Positions 1-30,100 of a stretch of 64,000 bases of DNA are shown one piece after another; the stretch's first letter is position 1; each line of letters begins with the position of its first letter. Both the position numbers and the translations under genes were made by a program. The notes under the pieces are model-generated. The model worked only from the letters and a program-made list of their open reading frames with translations. It had not been told where the DNA came from and made no database searches. This DNA comes from Tribonema minus (Eukaryota; Sar; Xanthophyceae; Tribonematales; Tribonemataceae): assembly GCA_017506865.1 (NCBI GenBank), contig JAFCMP010000279.1, positions 62,001 to 126,000 on the forward strand, given 5' to 3'.

Positions 1-106
1 TAGCTAACGGAAAGAAACAGACGCGATGACTGGGATCACATGTCAGGCAACGCTTCAGTGTATGGATGGTGTCTGACGTGTGCCTTCTGTGCATTGATTG
101 GCGCAG

Positions 107-19292
<19,186 letters not shown>

Positions 19293-19870
19293 TTTCCCGC
19301 ACCTCAAGTATACCTTCCATGCCTGTCCTGAGCCTGATGTACACAGCGGCCAACAAGTCGAGGGCAGTCACCATCATCCACTGCACAGGAGCAGCAGATG
19401 GTGCCTGTTGCCTCGCACTGTTTTCAATCCTGGCACGTACCACGGCACTTGTAGCAGCTCAGCCAAAGGCTGCTGGGGTATCTCTCTGAAATCCCTCCCC
19501 AAATCCGCGGCAACAGCCACACATATCGCAAGGCCAGCAAATACTAATCGTTTCACCACCAGCTTGGGCTGCAACAGGAGAGGGCCTCTCGTGGACTTGC
19601 TTCATGCATCTGTGGGTACAAAATACAGTGGCTGGTTTTCACATCGTTGCCCAAATGCTACATCGACTTGCTTCATGCAACTGTGGGTACAAAAATCATA
19701 CAGTGGCTGGTTTGCCCATGGTTGCCGAAATGTTGCTGTGTCATCGCCTTGGTGTATTGAAGTTTATTCAATGCCACCATAAGAACTGCAGACGATACAG
19801 TGCATGATCTGCTCACATTACACTAAATCAGCAGAGGAGTGATGCGTCAAGCTTCTGTCAACCAACACTC
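19293..19870. repeat. ABC transporter 3' flank with a 71-bp tandem duplication
   Basis: No gene is recognised here. A unit starting GACTTGCTTCATGCA is repeated head to tail: 19594-19664 and 19665 to about 19738. The copies share GACTTGCTTCATGC, TGTGGGTACAAA and CAGTGGCTGGTTT but differ at several positions and by small indels, so the duplication is not very recent. It lies 300 bp past the transporter stop and may be in its 3' untranslated region. No clear AATAAA was found nearby. Confidence 0.65.
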
Positions 19871-19874
19871 TGTG

Positions 19875-20110
19875 CATTTCTTCTTTATTATTTGTCGATT
19901 CTCGTTTGCTTCGGGCGCGAAGAAGCTCAGATGTTTCATGTCATCGACCAGCATCAACATGCCCTCATGACAACTTGAAAGTGTCGTCTCATCAAAGCGC
20001 ATGCACGAGCACTTCAATACACAGCATCGCCAAATGGTATCTCCCTCCCCACTACATCTGCAAACTGCAGCTCGACGATTGCCTGCACACTGCAGTCTCC
20101 CTCTGCTGCT
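19875..20110 (-). mobile_element. Old LINE 3'-end relic, reversed
   Basis: On the minus strand this stretch resembles the 3' end of the LINE at 39188-40013. In the same order it has the end-of-ORF block ATACCATTTGGCG, the block CGACACTTTCAAGTTGTCATG, then CATCTGAGCTTCTTCGCGC, a GAGAAT block, and an A-rich end with AATAATAAA. Identity is moderate, so this is an old copy. How far it reaches to the right is unclear because the reading frame there is not recognisable. Confidence 0.55.
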
Positions 20111-20396
20111 TCATTCCGATGGTTCGCTTCAAACACTGCCAAGGCATTCCAACGGTTGTGGCGCACACACTTGCCCGTTGCGGAAGGCGTACTGGTGGAG
20201 TGCAGGTGGCGCTGCGCTGCGACCGGAATCGGGCAAGTGCTGGTAGCGTGCGCTGCATGGCCTGTGGTGAATGCTTCAAAGTCCGCCTCCTAATCCGCAA
20301 GGCCTTCAACTATGACGCGCATGTGCGCGCAGCTGCAAACAACTCTCAACTCAGATCGTAGAGTCTTTTTCCCCCAGCTTTTCCGGAATTTGCTGC
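20111..20396. other. Unassigned intergenic stretch
   Basis: Open frames exist on both strands but none resembles a known protein or is supported by splice sites. The segment may be a continuation of the decayed LINE copy at its left. Nothing else was recognised. Confidence 0.4.
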
Positions 20397-21060
20397 ATGT
20401 GTGTTAATGCTGGTCTGCACATGCTCAGCCTGCGAGTGGTCTTGCACCTTCTTCAATGTTTTGCATGCGTCTTCGCGGAGGCCTGCCACATAGCACTGTG
20501 CTCGAGCACAGAGATACATGGAATATTAGCTTGTTTGTGACTGCTGTGCATGCACCATACTTCTCTGAGTATGTGTCTGGTGCACATATCAGTCATTGGA
20601 GACCGTCTACCACTTGCAATCGAGGTCAAGGTCAAGGTCAAGGTCATGAAATCGCACATAAAGTTCAAGACAGCCAACACCATGACAAAAGAGGTGGGCG
20701 CGTCCACAGTCTGAGCACTGTTGCGTGCTCGCTGCAGCACCAGCTGTCCCGTACTGAACCCTGTATGTGTGAGAGTGTCACCAGTAGAACTTATGGCAAG
20801 TAAGGTAAAGAACTTCAATGCGCGCGGGAGAACTTCAACTGTGCGCGCGCGCGCCAAGTCGCGAACGATCTCTCGAAAGGAACATGATAGGTGGACACCA
20901 CATGCCATGGGTGGCGGGGTTGGTGCGCTAAAGGCAATAAGACTGGGTCAGCATGGGTTTCCCACTCTACGTCAGGCAGACAAATGCGGCGGAGAGCCCT
21001 CCCAACTGCAACCTCAAGGCGAGTCGTATGCCTCTGCAGCAGTTCAGCTCTTTCGTTAGG
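20397..21060 (+). repeat. Dispersed 0.67-kb repeat, copy 1
   Basis: Collinear with 32996-33680 over its length, with moderate divergence. Shared blocks in order: GATGCTGGTCTGCACATGCT, CAGCCTG, TCATGAAATCG, a block around CACCATG.CAAAAG versus CACCATCATGGCAA, GAGCACTG, GAGAGTGTCACCAGTAGAAC, GGTCAGCATGGGTT and TCAGGCAGACAAA. Copy 1 also has an internal AGGTCA hexamer repeated four times (20623-20646) that copy 2 lacks. Neither strand has a frame conserved between the copies, so the repeat looks non-coding. No terminal repeats or target-site duplications were identified. Each copy lies within about 1 kb of an ankyrin-like relic, but on opposite sides of it. Confidence 0.7.
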
Positions 21061-21452
21061 TAAGAGAGATTTGGAGGATAGAGCGTACTCGCGTGATCAT
21101 GGCGGGGACGTCGGCAAGCTAATTGATGATTAACGCATTTCGAACGAGTCACCGGAGAGAGGTGGTGCGATGACGCATATGAGCACTAGGATCGCAATGC
21201 GCGAGAGCGGGAGCAGGCGCTAATACAGCTCAACGCCTCAACGAACACACAGGTCAACATGAGCAGCTCATTGATTTGCGTCGGAACGCTCCACTTCAAG
21301 TTTGGTCTGTGCAGGCGAAGCAGTGCGCTACGTCATGAACAGAAGCTATCGCATGTTGGCTACAGTGCTCTCACCTGTCACATTGCATGCTTAAAGTTGG
21401 CAACTTGTGCGCAGCACTGATCTCATGCTTTGCCGTCTTCTCTGCACATTGC

Positions 21453-21540
21453 AGATTTTAGCGACTATCAACTGCACATGGACTATGAGGCGGGGGACGA
21501 TGGCGGGAGCAGCAACTCAGTACCAGACATGCACTCCTCA
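21453..21540 (+). other. Candidate exon of an unidentified gene
   Basis: Between an acceptor (ACATTGCAG) and a donor (TCAG|GTATGT) one frame reads an acidic, Ser-rich peptide beginning DFSDYQLHMDYEAGDDGG. The composition is protein-like and both splice sites fit those used in this window. Possible partners are open segments at 24058-24179 and 24589-24667, which are also bounded by plausible splice sites. If they belong together, the ankyrin-like relics at 21727-23450 would lie in an intron. No family is recognised, no start or stop could be assigned, and chance cannot be excluded. Confidence 0.25.
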
Positions 21541-21726
21541 GGTATGTGCGCAGCTTAATGGGCTATACAAGTACATGGTGAAGATTCCGCTGATTCAAAC
21601 AAAAAGTCAGTCAAACTGGCCGGCGCTTCAATCGCCATGCTGACATGCAAGCTGCAGCCTGGCAACATGCAATGCCAGTGTTGCCAGTTTCCCTTGCTTA
21701 ATCAGTTTGATGACAGGTAGACACAA

Positions 21727-23095
21727 ATGCATACTTGTCGAGCTCGCCTTCCTTGGCCCCCTCATTTCTCTGCTCTCCTGGTGAGTGACAGCCAACTGTT
21801 GCACACATTTATGAATGTTGGGGTTTGCAGCTTTCTGCCAATCACACTGACAAAGAAGGCGCTCCGCGCACCGTACGTGGTCATGTGTGACTTGATCGAT
21901 AAACCACGTCTGCCAAGCATACCATATTATGCCTGGGGAAGGTTTCTGCGCGCTTGCCGCAAATTGAGCAAGATGAACAGAGGAGCACGCAACTGCAACG
22001 CTGGCAGTGGGCGGTGGCCACCGGGTTACTCGCTCCAGTCACCGGGTCCTAGCAGCTGCTGGCCGCAGCGGCAACATGGTTATGGCACTCCTCATCTGCG
22101 GCATGCATGGCGTGAGACAGCAGATGGTCTCGGCCCTTGAGGCCATCAACGCCGGCCATCTGGCAATCCTGCAAAGCGCGCTGCGCTGTACTGGGGCTTG
22201 CGCTCCGCAGCCTCTAAGCTTTGATTGGCGGCTGTCGAGCAGGGACAGCTGACAGCTGCATCTGCAGCGTATATGCTGCGTGAAATCCCCCTTGTCCTTG
22301 CGATGAGGCAGGGTGCTTACAATCGGCCCGGCAGGGCGATGTGCTAAATTATGCTGCTCATGGGCACCTGAAGCGGCACGCACTGAGCAAGCGGAAACGC
22401 GGCCCTGGGCACGATGGACACGTAGCAGGCGTGCCAGGGTCCGGGTGGTACAGGCCATAGCGAGCTTGTACGGCAGAGCAACATTCAAGAAGAGAGACCA
22501 GGATGTATGGTGTAGAGCACTCACATTTAGCTGACCAGAGTTGGGGGCTTGGTGCAGGAGGTTGCCTTGGGGGCAAGGGAAGCTACTCCGGCGGCTGGGC
22601 TTGCTGCCTTGTCGACTGTAGCTCCGCTATATGGGTGTGTGTGCCTAGTTCAATCTAGAGGCTCTCTGATGACGCTCCACTAAAAGGGGAGTTCCAGGAA
22701 TGTTCTGCTGTCGCTTCAGGAACCGCCTTGTTATGCAGCTCCCATCTCAGCACCAGATGTGGACTAGATGCAGTGCCGCTGCGAACGAGGGCAGATGGGA
22801 GCTGGGGAGGTGGCTGCGTGAAAGCGGCTGCCCGCTCGACGAAGCCGTGACCATGCATACAGCTCGCCAGCAGCAGCTCGATAATGTTCGATTGGGCGCT
22901 CGAGAGGGAGTGCCCAATTGACGTAGAGCTATGAGGTGCGTGCATGGCTTCGTCAGCATTTCCCTAGCTATCTCGACAAGTGATCCAGTTGCTGCTGCAA
23001 CAGCGGCACCTGTCCCTGCCTTCCTGTCCGCAGCAGCGCAGCAGTAGTGGGGGTGGCTCGCAATCTGTTTGGCCGACAGGCCCTAGTTACGCCAA
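21727..23095 (+). pseudogene. Ankyrin-like family relic, copy A
   Basis: Remains of the gene seen more completely at 31660-32745. The N-terminal part reads SDSQLLHTFMNVGV and FLPITLTKKALRAPYVVMCD (21787-21890), then blocks matching the ankyrin-like middle (around AAGRSGNMVMALLICG) and the C-terminal part RWELGRWLRESGCPLDEAV (22790-22850). It is broken by several frame changes and stops. A segment at about 22385-22760 has no counterpart in the copy at 31660-32745 and looks like an insertion. The family is of the algal type, with an N-terminal block resembling (l.p.aL..kalR..Y..m) followed by ankyrin-like helical repeats. This relic has no predicted function. Confidence 0.65.
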
Positions 23096-23460
23096 ATCCA
23101 TGTTGCCGCTGCGGCCGGCAGCTGCTAGGACTTGGCGACTGGAGCGTGGGAACCAGTTGGCCACCACCCACTGCCAGCGCTGCAGTTGCGCGCTCCTCTG
23201 CTTGTCCTGCTCTTCTTCCGGCCAGCGCGCAGAAACCTCTCCCATGTAAGACTTGGTGACCTTGGCGGAGGTGGCTTTGCCGATTGAATCGCACATGACC
23301 ATGTACGCCGCGCGGATCGCCTTGGTGAGTGATTGGCAGGAAGATTTTGACCTCAATATTCATGAATGTATGCAACAGTTGGCTGTCACATGGCGAAAAA
23401 GCAAACGAGCATGTGGGCAAAGGCAGGCGTTAGCAAGTATACATTTGTCCCAAGAAGCTG
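23096..23460 (-). pseudogene. Ankyrin-like family relic, copy B, inverted against copy A
   Basis: Minus-strand copy of the 5' half of the same gene. It carries DSQLLHTFMNIEV and FLPIT near 23350-23390, then one open stretch reading AAYMVMCDSIGKATSAKV, YMGEVSARWPEEEQ, WQWVVANWFPRS and AAAGRSGNMDLA, where homology stops at about 23096, directly against the end of copy A. It preserves the middle reading frame better than the other two copies. Its N-terminal end is frame-shifted. Only about one third of the family protein is represented. Confidence 0.65.
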
Positions 23461-26400
23461 TCATTGATTGGAGAGGTGAGCGTCATCCACCGCGCAACTT
23501 TATACATCTGGTTTGCATGATGCCTGCAGGCAATCTGCTTTAGCGTGATAAAAGTACTTTTACACCAGATGGCAGCTGCTGCACCTGCGTGTTTACTCTC
23601 TTGAATAAGAGCAGCACGAAAGGTTAGCTTTGAATTGATGTGATGTCATCTGCAAAGCAGCAGCAAGGGAGCTTTAGTCCAGTGAGCGCACAATCTGGCG
23701 CACATGAGGCGGGCATTGTTCAAGAGTCAATGTGCGCTGCTAGCGTCAGGAGCATTTTGCATACATGTACATTGTGCAGGTCAGGCTGGCACGGAGAACC
23801 TGGGTCAAGTGCAGTAGTCAACATAGGGTGCGACCACTGCATGTGTGCAGGAGGTGCATGATGTAGCATTGTTGTGTGAAATGTAGGTTACCCTCATTGA
23901 ACATCACTCTTTAGAACTGGCAGGATTTGATCCAGCCAAGCACATCAGAAGCTGAAGTTGCTGGTCTAGGCTCCTCCACATCATATAATTCAACATGGCT
24001 TGTCAACTTCCTTTCAATGCAACTCTCAATACTTGAGCTCGCGTCTTCTACTTGCAGGGGCAGTCCCCAACCAGCTGAAGATGGCCATGGACAAGGTCTT
24101 GTTGGTTCTGGCAACTCCTGCGAAGGCCTGCTGCCTACGTCGTCACAGGCCTCCCTTTCTACGCAGAAGTTTTACGGTAAGTTGCTGCTGTTTTTGTTCC
24201 ATTGTTGCTCTGCGGCATATAGCTTGCAGTCCAGGCTCTTGCTACTTGGACTCGGAATCCCTCTTGCTTGCTCAGACTGAGATTGCGATTCAGAACAGTT
24301 AAGACATTTATCGAGCGCTTGTCTAGTACAACACAGAGGCCGTTGCCACCAAGGCGGTCACTACGCGTTCACCCAGCACTGCCAAGAATGGCTTCCTTTT
24401 ATGCCATCAGCCAGTGTGGCCAGCCGGCAACTTCCCCACACAAACAGTCTGCACCAGGCAACCTGCACCATTCCTCGCCATTTCCTGAAGGTGACAGCAG
24501 TCATGAGCAAAGTTGCTTTTTTTGAGGCTGCCGTTGTTGACAACATGATATGTTTGTGTCACCTCCTTCTCCACAGGCACCGGCAACCACGAATACATGG
24601 GCAATCACAAAAAACACAGCCCCCAATGGAAAGGTTCACACTCTACATACAGCGTGATGGCTACATGCAGGTGCATATTACCTCTCCATGTTTGAAGACG
24701 CTCGTTCACTTGTCATCTTGCAGAGCGCTTCTCATGATTGTGTCAGCAAAGATAGTGTCTTGCTGAGGAGCGAGGTCTGTCGCTGTCTTCGCGCAAGGGG
24801 CATCAGCTGGCAGCCAGCGCACCACCACACCCACTACATGGATGATTTGTCACACACTGTCAAGTTGATTTGGGGTACTCACTTGAGCTAATAGGTAGCG
24901 TGATCCCGCCGCTGTTTTTGCACGAGGGGAAGCAGCAGGCGATAAGTGCAACATTAGACATCAATGCTCTGTTGTTGAGAAGTCAAATGCAGACAGTATA
25001 CCTATAGCGCATCAGCATCAGTACTGACATGAGCCATTACATTGCCTGCTTCTACGTATGTTCTCATCAACATGCAAACCACGCTTTGCTTGTTCCATGT
25101 TGTTATCGCACCAGTACTACCTCCGCTGTCACATAACCGCTTCTGTGTCCTTAAAAATTATGCACGTGTTCGGCACTTATCTCTTGTTGTGCCTTGTTCT
25201 TTGTGCTCCACCCAATTTGGCTGAGCATCGCTGATGCTGTGTCATTTCCTCGCTGCCCCGCCTCTTCACACAGCCCTCCAACACCGCATTTGCTCATTGA
25301 TGCAGGCTGCATCTGCAAAGAGCGCGCAGGCGTGCAATTGCAGATTGGTTATTGTTGCTGACCTTGACCATAGCTCTGTGCTGCCACAGGGCATTGAAGT
25401 CGGGGTCATCACCTACAGTCAGAGGGCCTTTACACAGTTAGAGGGCCGATCGCCGTCATATAGTTTGCGGCTGCTCATTGCTGCTGCCTTTGACCATCGC
25501 TGACTGCTGCCACAGGTGCTCCAGTCTGACGTCACTTTTATGGCCATGTACCCATCATGTCGCCGCCCTTCTGTCGTCAGGTGTGCTGCTGGGCCCATCG
25601 TCGGTTTGCGGCACTGCGTCCATCAACACTGGGTCTACGTCAAGTTGTAGCTCCTTGGTCATCACGCGCCCACACGCACACACACACTGGCCACTTTGGC
25701 CAGCTATGTGGCGGTGCCACTTAATTCCTCGCGTGCCCGTGCGAATAATGAGCACCACTATGTTGGTGTGTTCACTGCTCTGCTGCTTACTGCTTCTGCC
25801 TTGATTTCTGCTGCTGCTGCTGCCCGTTGTTGCTCATAGCGTCGCTGCCTGTGCGGTGCTTGTCCATCATACGCATATAGTGACTGAGCCTGCTGCTTTG
25901 CTGCCGAATGTCACAAGCATGGACACAGCTGTTTGTGGCCATGTAAGCACCATGCCTATATACACATTGCTCAGAGCATTCAACTTGTGAAAATTCCACG
26001 TCAACGCAGCCAGTTCACTCATGGACTTGATGACAACAAAGGTAGGTTGGTTCTCAGTGTGCACGCAGGGCAGCCTCAACGGCCGACGAGTCCCCAACTC
26101 AGTTGATGTTCTCGACTGGTGCCAAAAACAAGGAAGACAAGCAATTTTTTGGGTTGTTTTTCTTACCCCGTTGGAGCAGCAAGCTGACTCCGCGGATGGA
26201 TCCACGCCCCCCTCTTCCTCATTGACAAGGAGCGAAGCGGGATAGCCATGCCGTGTAGCGCGGTGTGACATAGGCTTCGGCATGCGTGTCTGCATACAGC
26301 TGTTGCAGCGCCAATGTAATACGCTGTATGCCGATGTGTACATTATGTTAATGTACGCCGTATAAAGGTCGTCACGTATATATATCAGTTCTGTCACAAC

Positions 26401-27280
26401 CCTAGCTGAGTGAATCATGACCATGCCTACAAGTGTAGTATGACGAAAGGCACAAGTGCAGGCGCCTGGCTCCAATCAGTTGCTACGCAGCGCACATGGC
26501 ATTCGCAGCTAGGCTATTCACATGGGCGGCAAGCCTCCAAGTTCAACCGAGTCAAAGTCGCCGTTGGAGCAGATATTGAAGTTATGGAGTTTCAAGCCAG
26601 TCACACAGCAGTTAGTATATTATTAGTCACAGCACCGCCATTTTCAGCAACGCAAGCAGCAGCAGCAGCAACAGTATCAGGAGCTGTGATTGACATTGCT
26701 GATGATAAAAGCAACCTGACATCCTCGTCTACTGCATACGCAACCTGTTGATTTACACGTTGAAAAGTAAAACTGCGAAGTACGAAGTACCTCTTTCTTG
26801 GAGCATATCATGGGTTGTACACGACGTGATGCTTTGTCGGGTTTCCGCGCTCAGTGAAAGAATGTCAAGTACATTTTTGATTCATTGTACTACAGAAGCA
26901 TTGGAGCATATGGCAGTTACATGCTCATGCCGTTTGCACACTTAACGGTTACGGCAGTTACCTTGCCGGTAGACAGACTACAACACATTCGCTTCAAGCA
27001 GGACACGACTGGTGTCGGTCTTCTGTTGCATTGGTCACCTTGATGTCTACCTCTGCGGGTGCGGAGCAACACGCTAGTGGGCAGCAGCTCTCTACGTTGC
27101 AACAAAAAGTATATGCACTACGTCCATATGTACTGCAGGGCTCACCTCTGAAAAGGGCGATGACCAGCTGCGTCAGTGATGCCTGCTCTGCTGTCGCGAA
27201 CTTGCAGCCGATGCTGTGCAGCAGTCACTGAGGCACAATCAACGCGGATACCTCTAATGTGCCTGCACTGTGGAGCAAGT
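23461..27280. other. Intergenic region without an assignable gene
   Basis: Several open frames occur, including a 202-codon one on the minus strand (25867-26475) and weak exon-like segments at 24058-24179 (acceptor TTGCAG, donor ACG|GTAAGT) and 24589-24667 (acceptor CCACAG). None shows a known domain, conserved motif or a consistent chain of splice sites. Two loosely similar segments occur at about 25340-25400 and 25470-25520, sharing GACC(A)T.GC and CTGCTGCCACAGG words. A CA-rich patch lies at 25674-25688. The region is probably non-coding or holds a decayed gene. Confidence 0.45.
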
Positions 27281-27289
27281 GTGGCTGTC

Positions 27290-27292
27290 CGT

Positions 27293-27330
<38 letters not shown>

Positions 27331-27345
27331 CAGCAGCACAAGAGA
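27290..27345 (+). repeat. CAG/AGC trinucleotide microsatellite
   Basis: About 13 or more near-perfect AGC units, interrupted once or twice by AGT. Frames across it read poly-Ser, poly-Leu or poly-Ala, but no supported gene overlaps it. Confidence 0.85.
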
Positions 27346-27486
27346 AGTAGCCCCACCAAAGCAGTAGCTGCATTCAAGCAGCACAATCATCATCATTGTG
27401 GCACCGCCACAAAGGTGGCAAAAAGTCACTCAGACACCTTACCACATGGCTGGTCAAAGTGGCACTGCAACACCTCCCCTGTGCTG

Positions 27487-27524
27487 CTCTGTGTGTGTGT
27501 GTGTGTGTGTGCGCGCGCGCGCAT
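27487..27524 (+). repeat. (GT)n followed by (GC)n microsatellite
   Basis: About 11 GT units pass directly into about 6 CG units, an alternating purine-pyrimidine tract. Confidence 0.85.
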
Positions 27525-29040
27525 GTGTTGTAAGTATGTCCGGAGCTTCACATTGGGGTGCAGCACGTGCTGTTTGAAGGCTGCTATCCGTCGGTGCGCC
27601 CGACAGCAGTGTACTTACGTTCTGAACCTGGCGATAGAGGCGATTGTGGACAGGGCAGGCATAGGGCGGTTTGGCATTCAGGCGTCTTTTCCAACAATTT
27701 CATCTAGTGCAGCTTGGCACGGAGCGCTTGGCTTTGGACAGCCATCATTACAACACGATTGTGCAATGCATATTGGCGTGCCGATGCAGTGCGAGGTGCT
27801 CTCAAGCTCCCATGCAGCGCGCGGAAGATCAGGCTCGTGTCAATCACCAAGGAGTGAGGGAGTGCTGGTGCCGAGCATGCGTACTGCATTAAGAGAGCAG
27901 CAATTACTGTTATGCTGGCTACCAACCATCACCGCCGGATGCCAGAGTGAACATTGGTGCAGACTTGTCAAGAAGAATGGTAGGTGGTAACATCTGAGAT
28001 CGATCGGGCACATGACAGTCGGGGAGTTGGTTTGTGAGCTACTCGCACTACGTTTTTGCGGCTTGCCATGCAGAGAATGAGTGGCGGCCAAAATCACTGC
28101 ATGGCACTGAAGCGCCGGGGTATCAGCACATAAAGTGCGGGTGATTGATTAACTATGGGCTTACGCTTGCTGGCTTTTACCCACTGCTTGTAGGGTTGGC
28201 AGAACCAGAGCAAAATGCAACGGCGGCTCAAAGTTGCAGGCGACCTGAACCAGCACCTGCAGAACCGAGCCGGGGCGCAACTTACCCAGATTCACATCCT
28301 TTACGTTTACGTCCTGTCCTTCACTTGGCTCTGTAATGTTGACTTGGCTCCACTGCATGGTGCGCGTCTGATATGCAGTTTGACGCCCCCCCAGCTCTTG
28401 GTCACATTCAGCATCAATTGTGCATCAACAGGTTTGACTCCTTTAGAGGAGCACTTCAAAGGAGTGTGTACGGGTGCAGGCACGCACGCATGCCACAATG
28501 AGTCAACGAGCGATACTCCTGCCATATTGGGTGACCGTGCTCAACAGAAATCAGCAGGAATTGGCTGGACGGGAGCTGATCTAATTAATCCATCCAAACT
28601 CAGAATCAACTGAAACAGGCAGACACAAACATGGTAGTATATTTTGGGTGGACAACAAAGTCTAATTGGGGCAGGGGTATTGGTTTGATTGTGAGCGGCA
28701 ATGCACATCGGATAATGTACGTTGTCAGTTCACTACGGGACAGACTATTTGATAAAAAGGCAACACAGTGTGTACACGCGCCGGTGGTCTTACTCAGCAT
28801 ATACAAGAACGGAAGGAGAGGGAGGGAAGTGCAGGGCTTATTTTGACCGTATGAAGAGGGGAGGGAGGAGGGTCCCTACACAGGGGGAGGAGGGGCTTCT
28901 GAACCGCAGCAAAAACACAATCGCCATGTGCGGTAACGATGTTACTGACCTTAGTCTTGGTATGTGAGAAGCTCAGGCTGTAGAGAGAGAATGCAGTGGC
29001 AGCAGTTGCTCGAAGCACTGCCGCTCACGAAAAGTGCTTA
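27525..29040. other. Intergenic region without an assignable gene
   Basis: Frames such as 27415-27990 (+) and 28215-28613 (+) are open for 130 to 190 codons but show no domain and read through low-complexity sequence or lack splice support. A purine-rich patch (GGAAGGAGAGGGAGGGAAG and GAGGAG runs) lies at 28805-28900. Confidence 0.4.
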
Positions 29041-29047
29041 TGTTCAC

Positions 29048-29306
29048 AGGATCCCATATTGAATCGACCATGCTTCATGTCTGTGTGTGCAACAAAAATC
29101 ACAGACATCACAAGCGGCAGCAGAACAAAGGCACATAGCACCAGTGTAAAGATGAGTGTAGGTAAGGCCCAGTAGCCTAAGGTCAAGAATGACATGGTGC
29201 CATCGTGGATGCGAGTCTTGCAAATGATGCAATACACATAGTGTAACCGGAAGACATGATCAACCAACGGTGCACACTCGTCGTTCCAATCACACTGCCT
29301 GAAGTA
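29048..29306 (-). other. Candidate exon encoding a one-pass membrane segment
   Basis: On the minus strand an open stretch runs from an acceptor-like TTGTGCAG to a donor-like CCT|GTGAAC. It has a Cys-containing front (QCDWNDECAPLVDHV, CIICKTRIHDG) and then a clear hydrophobic segment (ALPTLIFTLVLCAFVLLPLV). Its composition is protein-like and unlike the neighbouring noise, but no family is recognised and no start or stop can be placed. It may be joined to the candidate at 29473-29920. Confidence 0.3.
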
Positions 29307-29472
29307 CTGCACAACTGTGCTTGTTGCCTTAGAAGTATTATTCTGGTGTTACAATGGTGGAGCACAAGCAAACAACAGGCCTTCCGCAGTAACTGGTTGC
29401 TGTTCGGCGACAAGAGGCTTATGGACCATAAGCACACTCAACTCCATCGCACCCTTCAGCAGAAATAGAAAA

Positions 29473-29920
29473 TCAGTTGAGTGCATCACAGCACCAAACG
29501 AGCAATGGCAAACAGACACCTTTCGTATTGACAGTAAAATACGTACTTCGAAGTATGAGTATACTAAGTGCCCGCCAGTTTAATAAGGCTAAGCTACTAC
29601 TGAAGCAGTCTCCAGCGCAGACATGCACATGGCCTACGTGGCGAAGCACGTACCTCAGAAAGTGTGCACGCTTGCCCCACACAAGTTCGACTTGCTTGCC
29701 CCTCCCATCGAATATTCTCGATTGTTGGTCTGTCACGAAAGCAACGAGCAGTTGGCCATTGCCCACATAATCACGACAGTGAGCAGAGATGATGGCGCAG
29801 CAAGAAACAGTTGAGTGTTGACAATCTGCGAGAAGCACCACTACATACGGCATGTGGTACAGCTCTGTAAACGTCGGCCCAGTACTGGTGCAATTTTGCG
29901 ATGGTCATGATGCCGACTTC
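29473..29920 (-). other. Candidate coding stretch of an unidentified gene
   Basis: A minus-strand frame open for about 145 codons, including upstream of its first ATG at 29853. It reads FTELYHMPYVVVLLADCQHS, then GQLLVAFVTDQQSRIFDGRG and AHFLRYVLRHVGHVHVCAGD. The residue mix looks protein-like. No domain is recognised, and a real gene here would need further exons that I could not define. The candidate at 29048-29306 lies just downstream in the same orientation. Confidence 0.3.
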
Positions 29921-29929
29921 GTACTTTTT

Positions 29930-30100
29930 TGGCTTCAGCAAAGCATCTATGTGTAGTGCTGCGCTAATCACCGGCTGCTCCCCCTCGCGCAAAAGGCAGC
30001 GGCAGGGTCACGCAATCACCTCTAGTCAGTACTGTTGACTTCAACTTCTCTGCAACAAGGCAATCTATGTGTGGTGCCGCGCTCATCAGCGGCAGTATTG
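29930..30100. repeat. Pair of similar ~40-bp segments about 115 bp apart
   Basis: Segments near 29937-29976 and 30053-30092 share ATCTATGTGT.GTGC.GCGCT followed by .ATCA.CGGC. On the minus strand both can be read as SAA.HID.L, so a duplicated exon fragment is possible, but no gene is established. Confidence 0.45.

Noticed and set aside
25867-26475. 202-codon minus-strand open frame
   Set aside because: No domain, no homology-like motif, and atypical residue mix for a gene; it looks like chance in a long non-coding stretch.
27290-27345. Poly-Ser, poly-Leu or poly-Ala tract as part of a protein
   Set aside because: It comes from an AGC microsatellite with no supported exon around it.
27415-27990. 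191-codon plus-strand open frame
   Set aside because: It reads through the GT/GC microsatellite (Val-Cys and Arg-Ala runs) and has no recognisable domain.
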